A DNA stretch of 64,000 bases. Origin: Pelovirga terrestris (GTDB taxonomy: Bacteria > Desulfobacterota > Desulfuromonadia > Desulfuromonadales > Geopsychrobacteraceae). The position numbers were made by a program, and so were the translations under genes. How positions within the stretch are numbered: position 1 is the first letter of the stretch; each line of letters begins with the position of its first letter. Location of the stretch: positions 62,001 to 126,000 of the forward strand of contig NZ_JACWUN010000001.1 of assembly GCF_014773365.1 (NCBI RefSeq), in the 5' to 3' direction. Below are positions 53,047 to 62,807 of the stretch, one piece after another. The notes under the pieces are model-generated. The model searched no databases and had not been told where the DNA came from. It saw nothing but the letters and a program-made list of their open reading frames with translations.

Positions 53047-54129
53047 TTATTCCTCCACCGTTCGACCCCGCAAAAGTATTTGCGGATTGCGTTCAATTTC
53101 ATCCACCAGAGTGCGCAGACTGCGCAAGGTACGATTGAGTTCCAGCATGGTGATGCTGAACTGCTGCAGCAGGGGAGAGTCTTCGGCGGTTAGGGAATCG
53201 AGCTGTCCCATGGACGCAGTGACCTTGTCCGAAGCTTCAGTAAAAGCCTCCATGCCACGATCAAAGGCTTCTGCCAGCGGATCAACCCGTTGCTCCATCG
53301 CCGCAAGGGATTGCCTCGCGGATACGAGGGTTAGCCGAATGTCTTGGAACGCCGTCTCTAGGTTAGCATCGATGCCGGTCAGGGATTTTTGCGATCGGTT
53401 CAATGTCTCTTCAACGTTATCCATCAGTGCTGGAATCCCGGCGTTCATCGCGATCAGCAGCTCGTTGAGCAATGCGGCAGTGGTGTCAAATTGTTCAACG
53501 GCATTGTGGAGATGAGATGAGTTAAACAGCCGCTGTACCCCATCAGCAGATTGCATCAATTTGTCGACCAGCTCCTGCCAGGGAAGATCCTCAAAGGTTT
53601 TTGTCAGTTCGGCCAGGCTTGAGCTGATAGCAGGAATCTGTGGGTAGTCGCTCGGCAGGTCAACCTTTGAGGTCGGTGATTCCGGAACCATATCCAGATT
53701 CACAAACAGCTGACCGGTCAACAAGCTGTCAAGCTGCAGCTGAGCTCTTAAGCCTTCAGCGATCAAGGGTAAAATAGGATCCTCCGCCTGAACGCTGGTT
53801 TTTAATGTTTCAAATAGGCCCTGCTCGGATCCTTCTGCCCGGATTTTTTTAGGATCCAGTTCAATCACCACAGGGATATGAAATTCGAGATCATCGGGGC
53901 GAACCCTGATACTGATTTCTCTGACCTGACCAATCCTGACCCCGCGAAAACGTACCGGTGAGCCGACGTTTAAGCCCTTAACCGAGCTTTCGAAATAGAT
54001 GACATAACGACTGGTTTCGGTGAACAGTCCGCCGGGGCCAAAAAAAATCAATCCTCCGACAATCAGGACAACGGCACCGATAACAAAGATACCAATCGTG
54101 CGCGGATCAACCTTTTTTCTTGTATGCAT
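53047..54129 (-). CDS. MCE-domain protein (MlaD/PqiB-like)
   Basis: 360 residues. One N-terminal membrane helix (about 12-35), a single MCE domain (about 38-115; YFESSVKGLNVGSPVRFRGVRIGQV), then a long helical and partly coiled-coil region to the end (LTKTFEDLPW, LDANLETAFQDIRLTLVSARQSLAAMEQ-type heptads). It would form a hexameric ring in the periplasm that shuttles phospholipids or other hydrophobic compounds. The long helical tail resembles PqiB/LetB-like tunnel proteins more than the short E. coli MlaD. Confidence 0.88.
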   Translation of the reverse strand: MHTRKKVDPRTIGIFVIGAVVLIVGGLIFFGPGGLFTETSRYVIYFESSVKGLNVGSPVRFRGVRIGQVREISIRVRPDDLEFHIPVVIELDPKKIRAEGSEQGLFETLKTSVQAEDPILPLIAEGLRAQLQLDSLLTGQLFVNLDMVPESPTSKVDLPSDYPQIPAISSSLAELTKTFEDLPWQELVDKLMQSADGVQRLFNSSHLHNAVEQFDTTAALLNELLIAMNAGIPALMDNVEETLNRSQKSLTGIDANLETAFQDIRLTLVSARQSLAAMEQRVDPLAEAFDRGMEAFTEASDKVTASMGQLDSLTAEDSPLLQQFSITMLELNRTLRSLRTLVDEIERNPQILLRGRTVEE

Positions 54130-54164
54130 GGTGTTCCTTTAGCCCCCGGATTGCAGTAGCAGGA

Positions 54165-54914
54165 TCAAGCGCTACGGGTGAGAAAATTGCGGACTCTGGG
54201 GTCGGTAGATTCTGTTAATAGCTGTTTTGGTGGACCTGATGCAATCATGGTTTTTTCATCAGTATCCAGAAAAATTGCCGTATCACCTACCGAAAAAATA
54301 CTTTCCAGCTCATGGGTGACCATCACGATGGTTGTGCCCAAGCTCTCCCGCAGCTCAAGTATCAGCCGGTCGAGCAGTTTTGCACTGATCGGATCAAGTC
54401 CCGCTGAGGGTTCATCGACAAACAGGATATCGGGGTCCAGAGCCATCGCTCTGGCGAGACCGGCACGTTTACGCATGCCACCACTGATTTCCGAAGGGTA
54501 GTAGTCCTCAAATCCAGCCAGCCCAACCAGTGACAGTTTATAGGAAGCAATTTTTTCAATCTCGGAGGAAACCAAAGATGTGTGTTCGGAAAGAGGTAAC
54601 GCAATATTTTCGCCGAGGGTCATGGAACTGAATAATGCACCACTCTGATAGAGAACACCAGTGCGGCTGATCATCTGTATGCGCTCATCGACGGTGGTGT
54701 CCCAGATATTAATGTCATTGATCAGGATCTCGCCCGCGGCCGGTTCCATCAAGCCGATCAAGTGGCGCAACAGGGTGCTTTTACCACATCCGCTGCCCCC
54801 CATAATGATAAATATTTCCCCGTGTTTAACGCTAAAACTGAGGTTCTGCTGAATCACTGTGTCAGCATAAGCCATGGTCAGATTTTTTACCTGAAGGTGA
54901 GTGGACTGTGACAT
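54165..54914 (-). CDS. MCE/Mla-type ABC transporter ATPase
   Basis: 249 residues. Walker A GGSGCGKSTLL, signature ISGGMRKRAGLARAMALDPD, Walker B ILFVDEPSAGLDP, and the switch His in VTHELES. The KRAGLARA form of the signature is typical of MlaF-type ATPases. It powers lipid movement by the permease encoded just upstream; the start codon shares a base with the permease stop (TAATG). Confidence 0.93.
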   Translation of the reverse strand: MSQSTHLQVKNLTMAYADTVIQQNLSFSVKHGEIFIIMGGSGCGKSTLLRHLIGLMEPAAGEILINDINIWDTTVDERIQMISRTGVLYQSGALFSSMTLGENIALPLSEHTSLVSSEIEKIASYKLSLVGLAGFEDYYPSEISGGMRKRAGLARAMALDPDILFVDEPSAGLDPISAKLLDRLILELRESLGTTIVMVTHELESIFSVGDTAIFLDTDEKTMIASGPPKQLLTESTDPRVRNFLTRSA

Positions 54915-56047
54915 TAAACCCCCAGAACCTGACAGGCAACGGTAATAATAGCGTCGGCAACGATAATCAGCACCAGCGAGGTAACGACCGCACTAGTGGC
55001 TGCAAAACCAACCGCAGAGGCACTGCGACCACACTGTAAACCACGAAAACAGCCCGAGCCGGCCACCAGCACACCAAAGACCGCAGCCTTTAGAATTCCG
55101 ATAATGAAATGTTTTAATTCAACAAAGTCCTGTATCTGCAGGTAATACTGATAAAAAGAAACATCAAAAAGACCGGCACTGACAACAGCACCGCCAAATA
55201 TCCCCATAAAGATAGAATAGATACATAGCAGGGGCATGGTGATGCAAAGCGCCAACAAGCGTGGCAAAACGAGAAATTCAATAGGAGAGATCCCCATGGT
55301 TCTGAGTGCATCAATCTCTTCGTTAACCTGCATGGTACCGATTTGCGCAGCATAGGCCGATCCGCTGCGACCGGCCATGATGATCGCCGTCATAATCGCA
55401 CCCATCTCACGCGCCATCCCCAGTCCGACCAGATTGGCGATAAAGATTTCGGCACCAAAAAGACGTAGCTGCACAGCGCCAACAAAAGCCAGAATCATGC
55501 CGACCAGGGTGCTGATCAGAGTGATAATCATCAAGGCGGAAGGACCCGCGGCTTCAATCTGGTAAAACAGATCAGAAAGGCGCAAACGTGCCCGCCCACG
55601 CGCGAGGTTGAGTGTCGCTTTACCCATATCCCCTATAAAGGTCAGCATATCGTTCCAGGAACGATGCATCTCAATCGTCACAGTGCCGATTTTCGCCAGC
55701 ACCGGTTGCCCCAGTATCGTGCGGCGCGCCCCCTTACGTTCAGGAACCGCATAGGCCAGTTTCAACAGGCGTCTGGCTCCCTGAGGCAGATGCGTTTTGT
55801 CAATCAGGATATTGTTTTGTTTACAATGATCGATCAGCTCGATCAGAAAGGTCATCAAGCCACTGTCCCACGCCTGAAGTTGCTCCGCATTGAAGGCGAT
55901 AGTCGTTGTTTTCGTGTTGTTGATGTGATGTAAAAGAGGAGGGACGGCAGGAATGCCGGCAGAATACGACCAGTCGCCAACAAGATGAAGCAACATGCCT
56001 TTTTCAGTGGATTCAAACCGGTATTTTGCAGGTACTGATTCAACCAT
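54914..56047 (-). CDS. MlaE-family permease with N-terminal STAS-like domain
   Basis: 377 residues. The first ~115 resemble a STAS domain (LHLVGDWSYSAGIPAV), and the rest is the MlaE permease with helices around LIMIITLISTLVGMILAF, AIIMAGRSGSAYAAQIGTM and the family motif INEEIDALRTMGISP (here VNEEIDALRTMGISPIEFL). It is the membrane subunit of the MCE lipid ABC transporter. First gene of the leftward operon; AGGGAT precedes the ATG. Confidence 0.93.
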   Translation of the reverse strand: MVESVPAKYRFESTEKGMLLHLVGDWSYSAGIPAVPPLLHHINNTKTTTIAFNAEQLQAWDSGLMTFLIELIDHCKQNNILIDKTHLPQGARRLLKLAYAVPERKGARRTILGQPVLAKIGTVTIEMHRSWNDMLTFIGDMGKATLNLARGRARLRLSDLFYQIEAAGPSALMIITLISTLVGMILAFVGAVQLRLFGAEIFIANLVGLGMAREMGAIMTAIIMAGRSGSAYAAQIGTMQVNEEIDALRTMGISPIEFLVLPRLLALCITMPLLCIYSIFMGIFGGAVVSAGLFDVSFYQYYLQIQDFVELKHFIIGILKAAVFGVLVAGSGCFRGLQCGRSASAVGFAATSAVVTSLVLIIVADAIITVACQVLGV

Positions 56048-56058
56048 GGTATCCCTGT

Positions 56059-56082
56059 CATTGTGGGGAATTCATCACAATG
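56059..56082. promoter_or_regulatory. Dyad upstream of the MCE operon
   Basis: CATTGTG and CACAATG are perfect 7-base arms 10 bases apart, centred about 23 bases before the first gene of the MCE operon. The position would suit a repressor operator. No regulator is assigned. Confidence 0.4.
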
Positions 56083-56187
56083 AACAAGAAGTTACCATGT
56101 TAGCGGCTGGGTATCCAGCCGGATTCTGTCCGAAATCGGTCTTGTTTCGTCCAAAAAAAGGTCTTTTCCACCCCACTGGCGCAATCT

Positions 56188-57726
56188 TCAGCTGTCAATG
56201 TGACGTATATCCAGAGTAGATATCTGATTTCTGCCACTACTTTTTGACAGCATCAGGGCCTGATCAGTGGCTAAGATCAATTCGTCCTTAGAAACCTCAT
56301 TGGTCTCCGGGGTGGTCGTGGTTAAGCCGGCACTCATGGTGACGTATATCACCTGATCCAGATGATTGGTTACAATCCCTTCAACACAGCATCGTAAGCG
56401 TGAGGCAAAGACCCGTGCTCCTTCTGCCCCGGTTTCAGGAAGAATAATCGCAAATTCATCGCCACCATAGCGGGCAACAATGTCACAGGGTCGCACAGCT
56501 AAACAAACAGCCTTGGCAATATTCATCAGGATAACGTCACCTACCGGGTGGCCGTAGCGATCATTGGTTTTTTTGAAATGATCAATGTCAAAGATGATCA
56601 GGGAAAGAGAGGAATGATAGCGCCTGGCGCGCGAGAGTTCCTTGTCCAGGGTTTCATGAAAATAACGATGGTTATAGAGCCCGGTGAGCCCATCGCGGTA
56701 TACCAGCTCACGTAGACGTTCATTGCTTTCCTGCAGCCGGCGCGTCATCCGTTCTGATTTGGTCCGGGCAACATTGAGTTCCAGGACCATCTGTTCCTTG
56801 CTCAGGTTGATACGCGTCAACTCGGCATTGGCCTGCTGTAAAAGCACTGAATACGGCACCATTTGTTCTGATTTGATATCAAACAGCTTAATAATAGCAT
56901 TACTTTCCGTTGCCGTTTCGTCAAGCAGACGGTAGGTCTGTTGATCTGTAAGACCGTAATCTTTTTCCAGTTGTTCCTGCAGCACCGGGGCGGTTGTGGT
57001 GGCTCCGTAATCACGACAAAGGGACGCCAGCTCACCGGCAAAATAAAGGATTCCAGCCGTTTGTCGGTTTTCTTCAGGCGCACGGTCAGGATGAACATGA
57101 TGGAGGATCGGTTCACAGATATCGTCCGGCAGGTTCCAATGCTTCAACAGTGCATATCCGACTTGTGCGTGGTTATAGCCATACATGTTGTTCTCTGCTT
57201 TAACCAGATGATTATTATCACTAACTTCTGCGATCAAGCGGTTATATATGTCGCCTTTTGCCTGGGCGATCACCAGGATACCAATATCTTTCAACAGGGC
57301 AGTGATAAAAATATTATCGTTTTGTTGATTCAGTTCCCGTGACAAAAGTTCTGCGGCCACAGCGGCTGCTACCGACAGTTGCCAGAATCGATCCATATTA
57401 AAACCGGATTTTCCACTGTCGCGGTAGTCAGAAGAGATAACAAAGGAAAGAGCGATATTCTTGATGACATCGGTTCCCAGTGCAACCATGGCTCGTTGAA
57501 TATTGGATATATTGCCTTTTGAATAGAACATTCCGGAATTGGCAATCTTGAGCATCTTAGCTGTTAACGCCGGATCCTTGGCTATGACATCACCGAGCGC
57601 CGTAAGGGGTGCTTCGTCTTTTCGAACAGCATTCAGGATATTGACGGCAATCGCAGGGGGAGTTGGCAATTGCAGATTATTCTCTATCAACTTGATGATG
57701 TTGGCATGTTGTGACGTTTTTTGCAT
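56188..57726 (-). CDS. HDOD-GGDEF signalling protein (probable diguanylate cyclase)
   Basis: 512 residues. An HDOD domain (about 20-215) in the N-terminal part, a middle region, a coiled-coil (about 300-345; ELTRINLSKEQMVLELNVARTK), then a GGDEF domain (about 345-500). The active loop is intact, RYGGDEFAIILPETG with the first Gly at 421, and RPCD nine residues before it is a product-inhibition I-site. It should make c-di-GMP and be feedback-controlled. Which signal the HDOD part senses is unknown. Confidence 0.92.
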   Translation of the reverse strand: MQKTSQHANIIKLIENNLQLPTPPAIAVNILNAVRKDEAPLTALGDVIAKDPALTAKMLKIANSGMFYSKGNISNIQRAMVALGTDVIKNIALSFVISSDYRDSGKSGFNMDRFWQLSVAAAVAAELLSRELNQQNDNIFITALLKDIGILVIAQAKGDIYNRLIAEVSDNNHLVKAENNMYGYNHAQVGYALLKHWNLPDDICEPILHHVHPDRAPEENRQTAGILYFAGELASLCRDYGATTTAPVLQEQLEKDYGLTDQQTYRLLDETATESNAIIKLFDIKSEQMVPYSVLLQQANAELTRINLSKEQMVLELNVARTKSERMTRRLQESNERLRELVYRDGLTGLYNHRYFHETLDKELSRARRYHSSLSLIIFDIDHFKKTNDRYGHPVGDVILMNIAKAVCLAVRPCDIVARYGGDEFAIILPETGAEGARVFASRLRCCVEGIVTNHLDQVIYVTMSAGLTTTTPETNEVSKDELILATDQALMLSKSSGRNQISTLDIRHIDS

Positions 57727-57842
57727 GGTATATCCACCGATTTTTTATGACGTTTCAGATAACTGACTAGCGTCATTCTATCATAAATAGTTAGTCGTTG
57801 GTAATAAATCTTGCTCAACATATGTCAAGGGAATAAATCTTG

Positions 57843-57959
57843 ATGCTGGACAGGGCCATTGGCTCTAGTTACTATAGCGACAATTTTGCCGGGCAACTGG
57901 TGCTGGTCGGCACTGGTCTTGAGGTTTTCTGGCCTAACCCTACGCTATGGATTTTTTGA
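57843..57959 (+). CDS. Short reading frame just before the methionine synthase genes
   Basis: 38 codons (MLDRAIGSSYYSDNF ...). Its TGA overlaps the ATG of the next gene as TGATG, the form that couples translation. No ribosome site of note precedes it and I recognise no family. It might be a leader peptide, the relic of an older gene, or chance. Confidence is low. Confidence 0.3.
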   Translation: MLDRAIGSSYYSDNFAGQLVLVGTGLEVFWPNPTLWIF

Positions 57960-58882
57960 TGAAACTGACGGAATACCCTGTTCTAATCTTCGATGGTGCC
58001 TGCGGAACTAATCTTCAGCTGTTTAATATTCTCCCGGCAGAATGGAATGGCTGTGAAGGATGTAACGAGTTCCTCAATGTAACCGCCCCCCACCACATCG
58101 CGCGACTTCATGGTGAGATGCTTGATGCCGGTGCCATGGTGCTTGAAACCAATACCTTCGGGGCTTCACGTATTGTGTTGGCTGAGTACGGTTTGCAGGA
58201 CAAGGTGCGGGATATCAATATCCGGGCGGTAGAGATTGCCAGACAGGCCATTGACGGCAGGGAAGGGCGTTTCATTGCCGGTTCGGTCGGGCCGGGAACC
58301 AAGCTGCCGTCTCTGGGCCATATCGATGTTGATGCTCTGAAAACCGCAACCTCCGAGCAGATTGCTGCCCTGCTGGATGCCGGAGTGGATTGCCTGATTA
58401 TTGAGACCTGTCAGGACATGCTCCAGACTAAAACTGCGTTAATTGCTGCATTTGAAATGCTTGAAGTTGCCGGGTTGGAACTGCCGGTACTGGCCTCGGT
58501 GACCATTGAACAGCAGGGGACGATGCTGGTCGGCAGCGATATTGCCGCCGTTGTAGCCACCCTGGAGCCCTTTCCTGTCCTTTCGTTGGGACTGAATTGT
58601 GCTACCGGTCCCAAAGACATGGTTTCCCACGTTCATTATCTCAGTCAGCATTGGCCGGGACGGATCTCGGTGATTCCTAACCAGGGGATGCCCGAGGTTG
58701 TTGATGGCAAAACCCATTATCCCTTGACGCCCGAAGATTTTGCTGAACAGATGTGGCGCTTTGTTACCCGGCAGGGGGTCAGCATTGTCGGTGGCTGTTG
58801 TGGCACCAGTCCGGGCCACATCGCTGCTTTGGCCGCGCGCCTTAAAGACACGACTCCGGCCCGGCGGGAGGTGATTCAATGA
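57959..58882 (+). CDS. Homocysteine S-methyltransferase module of split MetH
   Basis: 307 residues from the ATG at 57959; another ATG at 57947 is in frame. Zinc/homocysteine motifs: FDGACGTNLQ, ETNTFGASRIVLAEYG, GLNCATGPKDM and VGGCCGTSPGHIAAL with the Cys pair. It corresponds to the first domain of E. coli MetH and ends where that domain ends. The next gene, overlapping by four bases (ATGA), carries the remaining domains. Together they should form a B12-dependent methionine synthase in two chains. Confidence 0.9.
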   Translation: MKLTEYPVLIFDGACGTNLQLFNILPAEWNGCEGCNEFLNVTAPHHIARLHGEMLDAGAMVLETNTFGASRIVLAEYGLQDKVRDINIRAVEIARQAIDGREGRFIAGSVGPGTKLPSLGHIDVDALKTATSEQIAALLDAGVDCLIIETCQDMLQTKTALIAAFEMLEVAGLELPVLASVTIEQQGTMLVGSDIAAVVATLEPFPVLSLGLNCATGPKDMVSHVHYLSQHWPGRISVIPNQGMPEVVDGKTHYPLTPEDFAEQMWRFVTRQGVSIVGGCCGTSPGHIAALAARLKDTTPARREVIQ

Positions 58883-61311
58883 AAGCATCGGTAGCCAGCC
58901 TTTATCAGGCCGTAGAGTTGCATCAGGAAATCCCGCCTTTGTTAATTGGCGAGCGTTGTAATCCTAATGGTTCCAAGGCTTTTAAAGAAGCGCTAATTGC
59001 TGAAGATGATAACGCCTGCCTTAAGGTTGCTCTGGATCAGGAAGCCCGTGGCGCTCAAGTCATTGACCTGTGTGTTGCCTATGCCGGTCGGGATGAGTTG
59101 ACCGACATGATGCGGCTGACCCGGTTGTTTGCCGGATCCTGCAAGGCCCCCTTGATGTTTGATTCCACCAGCCCCGATACCCTGGAAAAGGTCCTGCCCT
59201 TGTATCCGGGTCGTGCCATTATCAATTCAATTAATCTAGAAGATGGCGGTGCGAGCCTTGATCGCATCTGCAAACTGGCAAAAAAATACGGCGCTGCGGT
59301 GGTCGCACTGGTCATCGATCTAGAAGGAATGGCTTTGACCTCGGTCAGAAAGTTGGCTGTCGCTCGGGAAATCTACCATCGTGCGGTAACGATCCATGGA
59401 CTGCGGCCACAGGATCTATTGTTTGATCTGCTGACCTTTACTGTCGGTTCCGGCGATGAAACCATGCGCCGTTCAGCGATTGAAACCCTCGAGGCGATCA
59501 GGCTGGTGCGCCGTGAACTTCCTGGCGTTGGTTTTACCCTGGGGGTCAGTAATGTCAGTTTCGGGCTGCGCCCGGCCGCGCGCAAGGTCCTCAACTCCAT
59601 TTTTCTGCATGAAGCGGTTGAGGCTGGTTTGAACACCGCTATCGTTGATGCGGCCAAGGTCCTGCCTTATTCGGCCATCAGTGAAGAGGACCGCAAGATC
59701 TGTTTTGACCTTTTGTTCGATCGTCACCCTGACGCCCTGATGGCATTTATTGATTATTATGAGCAAGCAACCACTAATGACGATCAGAATGAGGATGCTC
59801 CGCAGTTGCGCCTCGAAGAGCAATTACGCGAGAAAGTGCTCAAAGGCGACAAGAATGACCTCGAAGACCTGCTTGCCGAATTGCGCGGACGCTGGAAACC
59901 TCTTGATATTGTTAATCGCCTGCTGGTGCCGGCAATGCGTGAGGTCGGTGAGCTGTTCGGTCGTGGCGACTTGCTGCTCCCCTTTGTTCTGCAGTCGGCC
60001 GAGGTGATGAAACTCAGCGTCGCCCTGCTCGAGCCCTACATGGAAAAGCTCGACCAGCAAGGACAGGTCAAGGTGCTCCTTGCCACTGTTGCCGGTGATG
60101 TTCACGATATCGGTAAAAATCTGGTTGATATCATTCTGACGAATAACGGTTACAAGGTGTTCAATATCGGCATCAAGGTTCCGGCTGAGGAAATCCTTGC
60201 TAAAGCTAAAGAATATCAGGTTGATGTTATTGGTCTTTCGGGATTGCTGGTCAAATCAGCATTATTAATGAAGGACAATCTGGCCCAGTTCAACGATGTC
60301 GGCCTCAACCTGCCGGTGTTGCTTGGTGGCGCCGCGTTAACCCGTAAGTATGTCGCTCTGGATTGCGTGCCACAATATCAGGCTCCGGTCGTTTACTGCG
60401 CGGATGCTTTCGATGGTCTTAAGGCCATCCGTGCCTTTGAAGCCGGTGAGTTAACATCTACAAGCTGGTCCGACACTGCCGTTGCTCCCAATCGTCCCGG
60501 TGCACAGATCGCCGTTATTGACCGTCAATGGGAGTGCCCACCAGTTCCTTTTATTGGTGACCGTCAGGTCCTCGACATCGACCCGGAGATGCTCTTTAAT
60601 TATCTCAATCAGCCGGCCCTGTTCCGCGGCCGTTGGGGTTATCGACGTGGAAAGATGGCTAAAGATGAGTATGAGCGTCTGCAGGCTGAGACCGTCCTGC
60701 CCCTCTTCGAGCGACTTAAAAACGAAGGGTTAAGTGATGGCTGGTTCGAGCCTAAAGTCACTTATGGTTACTTCAATTGCTTCAGTCGTGAGAACCAGTT
60801 GGTCGTTCAGCATGATGGGCAGGATTACACTTTTGACTTTCCGCGCCAGCAAAGCGCTGCCGGCTTGTGTATTGCCGATTTCTATCATAGTGAGGAAGAG
60901 GGTGGGGATAAGGCTGGTTTTTTTGTCGTCACCATTGGCGAAAAACTGGCGCGGGTTACCTATGAGCTCTACGCCGCAGACAGCTACCACGATTACCTGA
61001 TGCTCCATGGATTAGGCGTCGAATTGACCGATGCCCTGGCCGAATACTGGCATGAACAGATGCGCATCGAGATGGGGATCCAAGCCGGACATACCGACAT
61101 GACGGCCTACGTGGCGCAAGGGTATCAGGGTTCACGTTACGGTTTCGGTTATCCCGCCTGTCCTGACCTGGCGGCCCACGGGCCGGTTTTTCAGCTGCTG
61201 CATCCCGAGCGGATTGGGGTCAGCTTGACCGAATCCTTTGAAATGGTGCCGGAGATGACCACCTCGGCGATTGTTGCCTATCATCCCCAGGCCAAATATT
61301 TTGCGGTCTGA
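58879..61311 (+). CDS. metH: Pterin, B12 and reactivation modules of split MetH
   Basis: 810 residues. The pterin-binding domain (about 15-280; IGERCNPNGSKAFKEAL, MFDSTSPDTLEK, SNVSFGLRPAARKVLNS) holds methyltetrahydrofolate. The cap and cobalamin domain (about 305-520) carries His409 in DVHDIGKNLV, the cobalt ligand. The C-terminal activation domain (about 550-800) has GYQGSRYGFGYPACPDL and binds AdoMet for reductive repair. It lacks the homocysteine domain, which the preceding gene supplies. Start overlaps the preceding stop. Confidence 0.95.
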   Translation: MKASVASLYQAVELHQEIPPLLIGERCNPNGSKAFKEALIAEDDNACLKVALDQEARGAQVIDLCVAYAGRDELTDMMRLTRLFAGSCKAPLMFDSTSPDTLEKVLPLYPGRAIINSINLEDGGASLDRICKLAKKYGAAVVALVIDLEGMALTSVRKLAVAREIYHRAVTIHGLRPQDLLFDLLTFTVGSGDETMRRSAIETLEAIRLVRRELPGVGFTLGVSNVSFGLRPAARKVLNSIFLHEAVEAGLNTAIVDAAKVLPYSAISEEDRKICFDLLFDRHPDALMAFIDYYEQATTNDDQNEDAPQLRLEEQLREKVLKGDKNDLEDLLAELRGRWKPLDIVNRLLVPAMREVGELFGRGDLLLPFVLQSAEVMKLSVALLEPYMEKLDQQGQVKVLLATVAGDVHDIGKNLVDIILTNNGYKVFNIGIKVPAEEILAKAKEYQVDVIGLSGLLVKSALLMKDNLAQFNDVGLNLPVLLGGAALTRKYVALDCVPQYQAPVVYCADAFDGLKAIRAFEAGELTSTSWSDTAVAPNRPGAQIAVIDRQWECPPVPFIGDRQVLDIDPEMLFNYLNQPALFRGRWGYRRGKMAKDEYERLQAETVLPLFERLKNEGLSDGWFEPKVTYGYFNCFSRENQLVVQHDGQDYTFDFPRQQSAAGLCIADFYHSEEEGGDKAGFFVVTIGEKLARVTYELYAADSYHDYLMLHGLGVELTDALAEYWHEQMRIEMGIQAGHTDMTAYVAQGYQGSRYGFGYPACPDLAAHGPVFQLLHPERIGVSLTESFEMVPEMTTSAIVAYHPQAKYFAV

Positions 61312-61350
61312 TCTGTTGCTCGCCGGCAATGGCAGCACTCTGGTTGACCC

Positions 61351-62724
61351 ATGACCCTGGATCTGTCATTTCTTCTGGCTTTCTTCGCAACCCTGGCCGG
61401 CATCTTTTATCTGGCCTGGGGGGGGAAGGCCCGGGCGACCAATGGTGCTGATTACGTCTTGACTGGTCGCAAAGCATCGAGCCTCAATGTGTTTGGTGCC
61501 ATTACCGGTACCCTCGTCGGTGGGGCCTCTACCATCGGTACCGCCCAGCTGGCCTTTATGTATGGCTTGTCAGCCTGGTGGTTTACCTTGGGAGCCGGAC
61601 TGGCCTGTTTATTTCTTGGCTTGTTTATTGCCGTCCCCCTGCGGCAGAGTCAAGCCCAGACCATCCCTGAGTTTATTGCCCTGTATCACGGTGAACGGGT
61701 ACGTACTGCTGCCAGCCTCTTTACCGCCGCCGGCATGTTTATCCAGATTGTTGCCCAGCTGTTGGCCTGTGGTGCTGTGATGGCAGTTCTTTTTGACCTG
61801 TCGATGGTGGCCAGTGCGACTATCTCTGTCCTGCTGGTAGCTTTTTTTACCCTTGGTGGCGGGATGAAATCTGCCGGCGTGACCGGTATGATCAAAATGG
61901 TGCTGATCTACTTGACTATGGCGGTGGCGGGCCTGGTTGCCCTTAATCTGGCTGGTGGTTGGCGTGGTTTGACATCAGGTTTTGCCGCCTGGCCCTGGTT
62001 CAGCCTGTTTGGGTACGGGATCAAGGAAGGGGTCTCTGATTTGGTATCGATGCTGGTAGGCGTTATATCGACCCAGACCTATCTGCAGGCAATTTTTTCT
62101 GCCAACAATAGCAGTGTAGCCCGGCGCGGCACCCTGCTCAGTGCAGCGCTGATTCCTCCTTTAGGGCTGTTCGGTATTCTGGTTGGTCTGTTTATGCGCC
62201 AGACCATGCCGGAGATCCAGAGCGCCCTGGCGCTGCCAACCTTTATTCTGCAGCACTTGCCGTCAGGTTTTGCCGGTATTGCCTTTGCTACCCTGTTGAT
62301 TGCCGCAGTGGGCACTGCGTCAGGCCTCGCCCTGGGTGTAGCGACAACCTTGAAAGTCGATCTGCTCCGTTACTGGCTGCAAAACAAGCCATCCGAATTG
62401 TTGATATTTCGATTAATCACCCTGGCTGTTGTAGTTGGAGCTTTTATCCTTCTGCTGAGTAACCTGGGTTCTGCGATTATGGACTGGAGTTTTTTGTCCA
62501 TGGGGTTGCGCGGGGCCACCCTCTGTTTCCCTTTACTTTTTGCAGTCTTTTTACCCAAAACCAACTGGCGTCAGGCCGGTTTTGTTTCGATTATGGTAGC
62601 GCCAACAGCGGTCGTATTGCTAGGATTTTTCCCCATAACCGGCATCCCCCCGTTGTTTTTTGGTCTGGGTTTGTCGTTGCTGGTCTTTTTGTTGACACTG
62701 CCCTTGCCTGGGACAAAGAGTTAA
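61351..62724 (+). CDS. Sodium:solute symporter (SSS family)
   Basis: 457 residues, about twelve hydrophobic helices. It has the family features DYVLTGRKASSLNVFGAITGTLVGGAST in the first helices and QTIPEFIALYHGERVRT, then SDLVSMLVGVISTQTYLQAIFSANN. Substrates of this family range from sugars and amino acids to acetate and pantothenate; none can be assigned. It follows metH by 39 bases, so a methionine or vitamin-linked substrate is possible but unproved. Confidence 0.88.
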   Translation: MTLDLSFLLAFFATLAGIFYLAWGGKARATNGADYVLTGRKASSLNVFGAITGTLVGGASTIGTAQLAFMYGLSAWWFTLGAGLACLFLGLFIAVPLRQSQAQTIPEFIALYHGERVRTAASLFTAAGMFIQIVAQLLACGAVMAVLFDLSMVASATISVLLVAFFTLGGGMKSAGVTGMIKMVLIYLTMAVAGLVALNLAGGWRGLTSGFAAWPWFSLFGYGIKEGVSDLVSMLVGVISTQTYLQAIFSANNSSVARRGTLLSAALIPPLGLFGILVGLFMRQTMPEIQSALALPTFILQHLPSGFAGIAFATLLIAAVGTASGLALGVATTLKVDLLRYWLQNKPSELLIFRLITLAVVVGAFILLLSNLGSAIMDWSFLSMGLRGATLCFPLLFAVFLPKTNWRQAGFVSIMVAPTAVVLLGFFPITGIPPLFFGLGLSLLVFLLTLPLPGTKS

Positions 62725-62807
62725 GGTCGGTTAGAGTTAATTCATCGGTTAACTTCTTTGCCTGAAAACACCACAGTCAGATCAAATTAATGCTATATTG
62801 ATAGTAT

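Noticed and set aside
57820-57832. TATGTCAAGGGA, the first 12 bases of the dispersed element
   Set aside because: The next bases share nothing with the element, so this is either a tiny remnant or chance; not counted as a fourth copy.
57727-57958. Possible B12 or SAH riboswitch before the metH genes
   Set aside because: The conserved B12 box and the SAH-type core are not present; only a loose GGCACTG match exists.
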